Origin: Cloacibacterium normanense
Lineage (GTDB): Bacteria > Bacteroidota > Bacteroidia > Flavobacteriales > Weeksellaceae
Direction of reading: 5' to 3'
Length of the DNA: 64,000 nucleotides
Assembly (NCBI RefSeq): GCF_003860565.1
Contig: NZ_CP034157.1
Coordinates: 496,001-560,000 of the forward strand
The notes below the pieces were generated by a model. That model had not been told where the DNA came from, made no database searches, and saw only the letters and a list, made by a program, of their open reading frames with translations. Position 1 is the first letter of the stretch; the number at the start of each line of letters is the position of its first letter. The translations under genes were made by a program, and so were the position numbers. Positions 61,182-64,000 of this stretch are shown here, piece by piece.

Positions 61182-62309
61182 TTAATAATCTTCGTTGTTG
61201 TAAGATTCTTCGCCAATGTTCCAAGTAAGTCCGAATCTTAAAGTATTATCAAGAGCAGTATTTACTTTAGAAGTATTGATGAGGTAAGATAAATCTAGAC
61301 CAAAAGAGTTGTAATTAAGACCTACACCTACAGTTGCGTATTGTCTTGCTCCTTGAATTTCACTCTCTCTGAAATAACCTGTTCTCACCGAAAAAGCATT
61401 GTCATAAGAATATTCTAAAGAGCCACTGTACATAATACTTTCTTTATTGCTGAAAGACTTACCAATTCCTTCTATTACACCCACATTTGGAACGTTACCT
61501 GTTTCGTCTGGACCAGGAACGAGTAATTTAGAAGCTTCTAGAGTTAAACCTACTTTGTTGACTTCGTCTAAAAATAAATCGTAACCAGCTCCTAATCTGA
61601 AAGTGGTGGGTAAATATGAACGTGAATTTTCGTCACCAGTGTAATCTAATCTTGGACCTAAATTTTGAATTGCCCAACCAGCTCTTACTCTTCCTTCATA
61701 ATCACCAAAACTGGTGTGTTTGAAAGTTTGTAAATATCCAGAAACGTCTACTGCGAATGAATTTCCTGGTTTAAGTGTGCTTTCAGAACCAATTCCACCA
61801 GATAAATCAGAACGGATATATCTTCCTGTTACTGCCATAGAGTAGGTGTCTGATAATTTTAAAGCATAGGCTACATCTATTGCAAATTCATTAGGTTTTG
61901 CGGTTCCTTCATTTACCACTTCGCTTCCTACTAATCTGGTAAGGTCTACAGAGCCCATATTGAAATAATAAATACTTGCAGAAAGAGATGAACGGTCTTC
62001 TTCTCCTAACATAGTATTATAACCTAGATATAGTAAAAATACATCGTTGGTGAGTTTTCCCATCCATGGAGTATAACTTACGGCAGCAGAAGAGGTATTT
62101 CTACTAAACGGAAACTTAGAAGCGTTCCAAAATTGTGAAAAAGCATCTGCGCTTGTTGCTACACCTTGGTCTCCTAAACCTCCAGCTCTAGCATCTGGAG
62201 AAATCCTTAAAAAAGGAGCTCCTGTAAGCACAGGATAAGTATTTTGTGCCATCGCCAAACTTCCGATTCCAATACTTAGTCCTAAAAAGAGTTTTTTTGT
62301 TAATTTCAT
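61182..62309 (-). CDS. porV: Type IX secretion outer-membrane protein PorV (LptO)
   Basis: A 375-residue FadL-like beta-barrel that receives secreted proteins and works with the sortase PorU. Signal peptide residues 1-21 (LFLGLSIGIGSLAMAQ). The N-terminal block FLRISPDARAGGLGDQGVATS is the PorV/PorP hallmark, and many amphipathic strands follow. It lies 11 bp after porU on the same strand, the conserved porU-porV pair. It shows that this cell has type IX secretion, used in this phylum for surface enzymes and gliding adhesins. Confidence 0.95.
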   Translation of the reverse strand: MKLTKKLFLGLSIGIGSLAMAQNTYPVLTGAPFLRISPDARAGGLGDQGVATSADAFSQFWNASKFPFSRNTSSAAVSYTPWMGKLTNDVFLLYLGYNTMLGEEDRSSLSASIYYFNMGSVDLTRLVGSEVVNEGTAKPNEFAIDVAYALKLSDTYSMAVTGRYIRSDLSGGIGSESTLKPGNSFAVDVSGYLQTFKHTSFGDYEGRVRAGWAIQNLGPRLDYTGDENSRSYLPTTFRLGAGYDLFLDEVNKVGLTLEASKLLVPGPDETGNVPNVGVIEGIGKSFSNKESIMYSGSLEYSYDNAFSVRTGYFRESEIQGARQYATVGVGLNYNSFGLDLSYLINTSKVNTALDNTLRFGLTWNIGEESYNNEDY

Positions 62310-62320
62310 ATTTGTTTTTT

Positions 62321-64000
62321 CTATTTTAAAATCACTAATTTTTCTACTAAAGAGGCAGTTCCTTTACATTTTTCTTGATTTTGACTCTTTACTAAAACTT
62401 TGTAAATATAAGTTCCTTTACCAACTGGAGCGCCAAAATCATCATTTCCGTCCCATTCTATAGCAGTTCTGTGTGTTCTATATCCTTCTAAAAATGGAGT
62501 AGAAGTCACTGTGGTGCTGAATGTTCGTACTAATTTTCCTGTGATGGTATAGACTTGAACATTTACATCTAAAACATCATCACAATTGTGTTCAAACTGT
62601 ATATACGTTTTATTGGTAAAAGGATTCGGCCAATTTAGTAATTTTTTAACAACTAAATTTTCGGCTTCAGGGTCTCTTACTACAAAGTTTAACGTTTGAG
62701 TAGTCGAATTATTGTTAATGTCCCAAACTTTAAAGGTCAATTGGTGATTTCCAGGTTTTAAATTCTGGAAAGGATAGAGTACAGAGCCTTTCTGATAGTC
62801 TAAGAAAGAAGCGTTAATACAGCCATTTCCTGTTCCCGGAGTATAAAAATCGTTCAGAACAGTGGTATTGATAACTTCGCCGTCAAGAACTACGGTGATG
62901 TCATGACCAATTCCCGAACCTGTAGAGTTAATTCCTGTATTATCTGTTACACAAGCCAAAAGATTAGGATTAGAGTCGGTAATTCCTCCATCTACAAAAT
63001 TGGTATTGTTTAAGTACAATTGAACTTTTGGAACTTCATTATCATTAATTCCGTTTGGATTAATATCTCCAACTTTTTGTGTTTTATTATTGAAAACATC
63101 AAAAACATTATTATCTGCATAAGCCAATATTCTACCGTCTCCCACAGTATAATTGATGTCTTTTGGCATATAGAATTCTACGGTGAAAGTTCCATTGGTA
63201 ACCGTTCCAGAAGCTTTCACAATCGGGCTTCCTTCTTCGAAATAATTAAGAACTGGAGTTAAGTTTCCATCATTGTTGAGGGTTTTCTTGGCTAATTTTT
63301 TATCAAAAATATTGATGACTACTTTACCATTAAAAGTATTGTCAATCGCTCCTGATTGATTATTAACATGCCCCGTAATTTTCACAAAATCTAACGCTCT
63401 TAGTTGACCAACAACTGGTGAATCTATATTGTCTATGCTGATGAGATTTTTCGGTCTGCTGAGTTTAAGAGCGGGATCACCAAGAAGATTTATTTTCAAG
63501 TGGTTTGAATCTGTTCCGTATTCAGTTTTTGCTGCGATGAAAGCATCTCCTACTGATAAAAAGTCATTGTTGTATAGTTTAAAGAGATTTCTGGTGAACG
63601 TTTCTGTAAATAATCTTCCATAAACTACAGCAATTGCTCTAGAAGAAGTAATCATAGAATTGGCTCCACCTTGTGGTAATTTCATCAATTGTTCTCCTGC
63701 AGATGAAGTATTATGGTCATCCCAAAGTGTAAATTCACAAGTAATGGTACTGACTAAAGGAAATCTGCTGTAAGCGTTATTGTAATTATTAAAAGCTGCA
63801 ATTTCTTGAGTGGTCAAAACTCTTTCTTGCGCCCAACCGTTAATTCCTCCATGTCCGAAATAATACACATATAAACTGTTGCTCATTGCATTCGTAATGG
63901 CTTGGTTTACTTGTGGAAATCTTTGTCCACCTGCTGTACTTTGACCAGGAAAAGCATCTAAGTATAATTTTTTGATATTATATTCTGGTTTGTCTGTATT
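62321..64000 (-). CDS. porU: Type IX secretion sortase PorU, C-terminal portion (5' end outside window)
   Basis: A gingipain-like C25 cysteine protease that cuts the C-terminal signal of type IX cargo and attaches them to anionic lipopolysaccharide. The open frame continues upstream to the window edge (GQSTAGGQRFPQVNQAITNA), so the Met at 63886 is internal. The catalytic His lies in YYFGHGGINGW and the catalytic Cys in STITCEF. After the protease domain come Ig-like and Lys-rich repeats, ending in a type A CTD-like module: NWPNPFTNKTYIQF, TGKLVRTF, then GKGTYIYKVLV. PorU, unlike cargo, keeps this end. Confidence 0.94.
   Translation of the reverse strand, partial: NTDKPEYNIKKLYLDAFPGQSTAGGQRFPQVNQAITNAMSNSLYVYYFGHGGINGWAQERVLTTQEIAAFNNYNNAYSRFPLVSTITCEFTLWDDHNTSSAGEQLMKLPQGGANSMITSSRAIAVVYGRLFTETFTRNLFKLYNNDFLSVGDAFIAAKTEYGTDSNHLKINLLGDPALKLSRPKNLISIDNIDSPVVGQLRALDFVKITGHVNNQSGAIDNTFNGKVVINIFDKKLAKKTLNNDGNLTPVLNYFEEGSPIVKASGTVTNGTFTVEFYMPKDINYTVGDGRILAYADNNVFDVFNNKTQKVGDINPNGINDNEVPKVQLYLNNTNFVDGGITDSNPNLLACVTDNTGINSTGSGIGHDITVVLDGEVINTTVLNDFYTPGTGNGCINASFLDYQKGSVLYPFQNLKPGNHQLTFKVWDINNNSTTQTLNFVVRDPEAENLVVKKLLNWPNPFTNKTYIQFEHNCDDVLDVNVQVYTITGKLVRTFSTTVTSTPFLEGYRTHRTAIEWDGNDDFGAPVGKGTYIYKVLVKSQNQEKCKGTASLVEKLVILK

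Noticed and set aside
63886-63886. Start of porU at the methionine at 63886
   Set aside because: The frame continues open and conserved to the window edge, so this Met is internal.

Overview
The window is a compact, AT-rich stretch of chromosome from a member of the Bacteroidota, class Flavobacteriia. A Weeksellaceae (Chryseobacterium/Cloacibacterium-like) relative is plausible. The evidence is type IX secretion genes (porU, porV), DUF5683, GSCFA and WbqC proteins, a double-length signal peptidase I, a parA-parB-DUF5683-dapB-lepB order, near absence of Shine-Dalgarno sequences, and promoters of the Bacteroidota form TTTG-N19-TAnnTTTG. There is no prophage, CRISPR array, insertion sequence or resistance island. 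Both edges cut genes: polA at the left and porU at the right.

Layout. 1-1358 is the polA 3' end. 1359-1822 is a repeat-rich spacer. 1823-8068 is a surface-polysaccharide cluster: a GT2 glycosyltransferase, a secreted amidohydrolase, a second glycosyltransferase-like protein, an FkbM methyltransferase and a Wzx-type flippase. 8342-12490 is hpt, a four-helix-bundle protein, adk, obg and an RNA helicase. 12583-20608, mostly minus strand, carries tatD, GNAT, GSCFA, a polyprenyl synthase, the PiT phosphate transporter with its DUF47 partner, DUF2490, and a DbpA-domain helicase. 20870-25218 carries DUF2461, TlpA, a lipoprotein amylase and purA. 25423-31216 carries tonB, parA, parB, DUF5683, dapB and lepB. 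31328-35020 carries WbqC, a subtilase, a lipocalin and an OmpA lipoprotein.

35113-38694 encodes proteins closely resembling the mycobacterial decaprenylphosphoryl-arabinose pathway (UbiA-type phosphoribosyltransferase, DprE1, DprE2, plus a HAD phosphatase). 38767-42098 carries a cysteine desulfurase, thioredoxin, two identical tRNA-Asp genes, a thioesterase and an L,D-transpeptidase. 42162-47906 is a glycerol locus: glpD-glpK-glpF plus an outer-membrane protein, divergent from a GlpR-type repressor. 47920-51219 carries a membrane protein, a PDZ aspartic protease and ahcY. 51366-57593 is an RND efflux operon headed by a small unknown protein. 57727-64000 carries a phosphopantetheinyl transferase, a FUSC protein, YegP, porV and porU.

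The most unusual signals are non-coding or repeat-based. (1) Arrays with a strict 7-nt period lie in at least nine intergenic positions. (2) Dispersed palindromic elements of several families occur, one with compensatory stem changes. (3) A TGTCATTCTGAGCG-type element is inserted in frame four times inside two neighbouring glycosyltransferase-like genes, where it encodes peptides such as GFDSAQPDK. Further candidates are the arabinose-donor operon, a glycerol-linked outer-membrane protein, a possible sigma-54 promoter, paired DnaA-box-like sequences before parA, and a structured leader before an RNA helicase.
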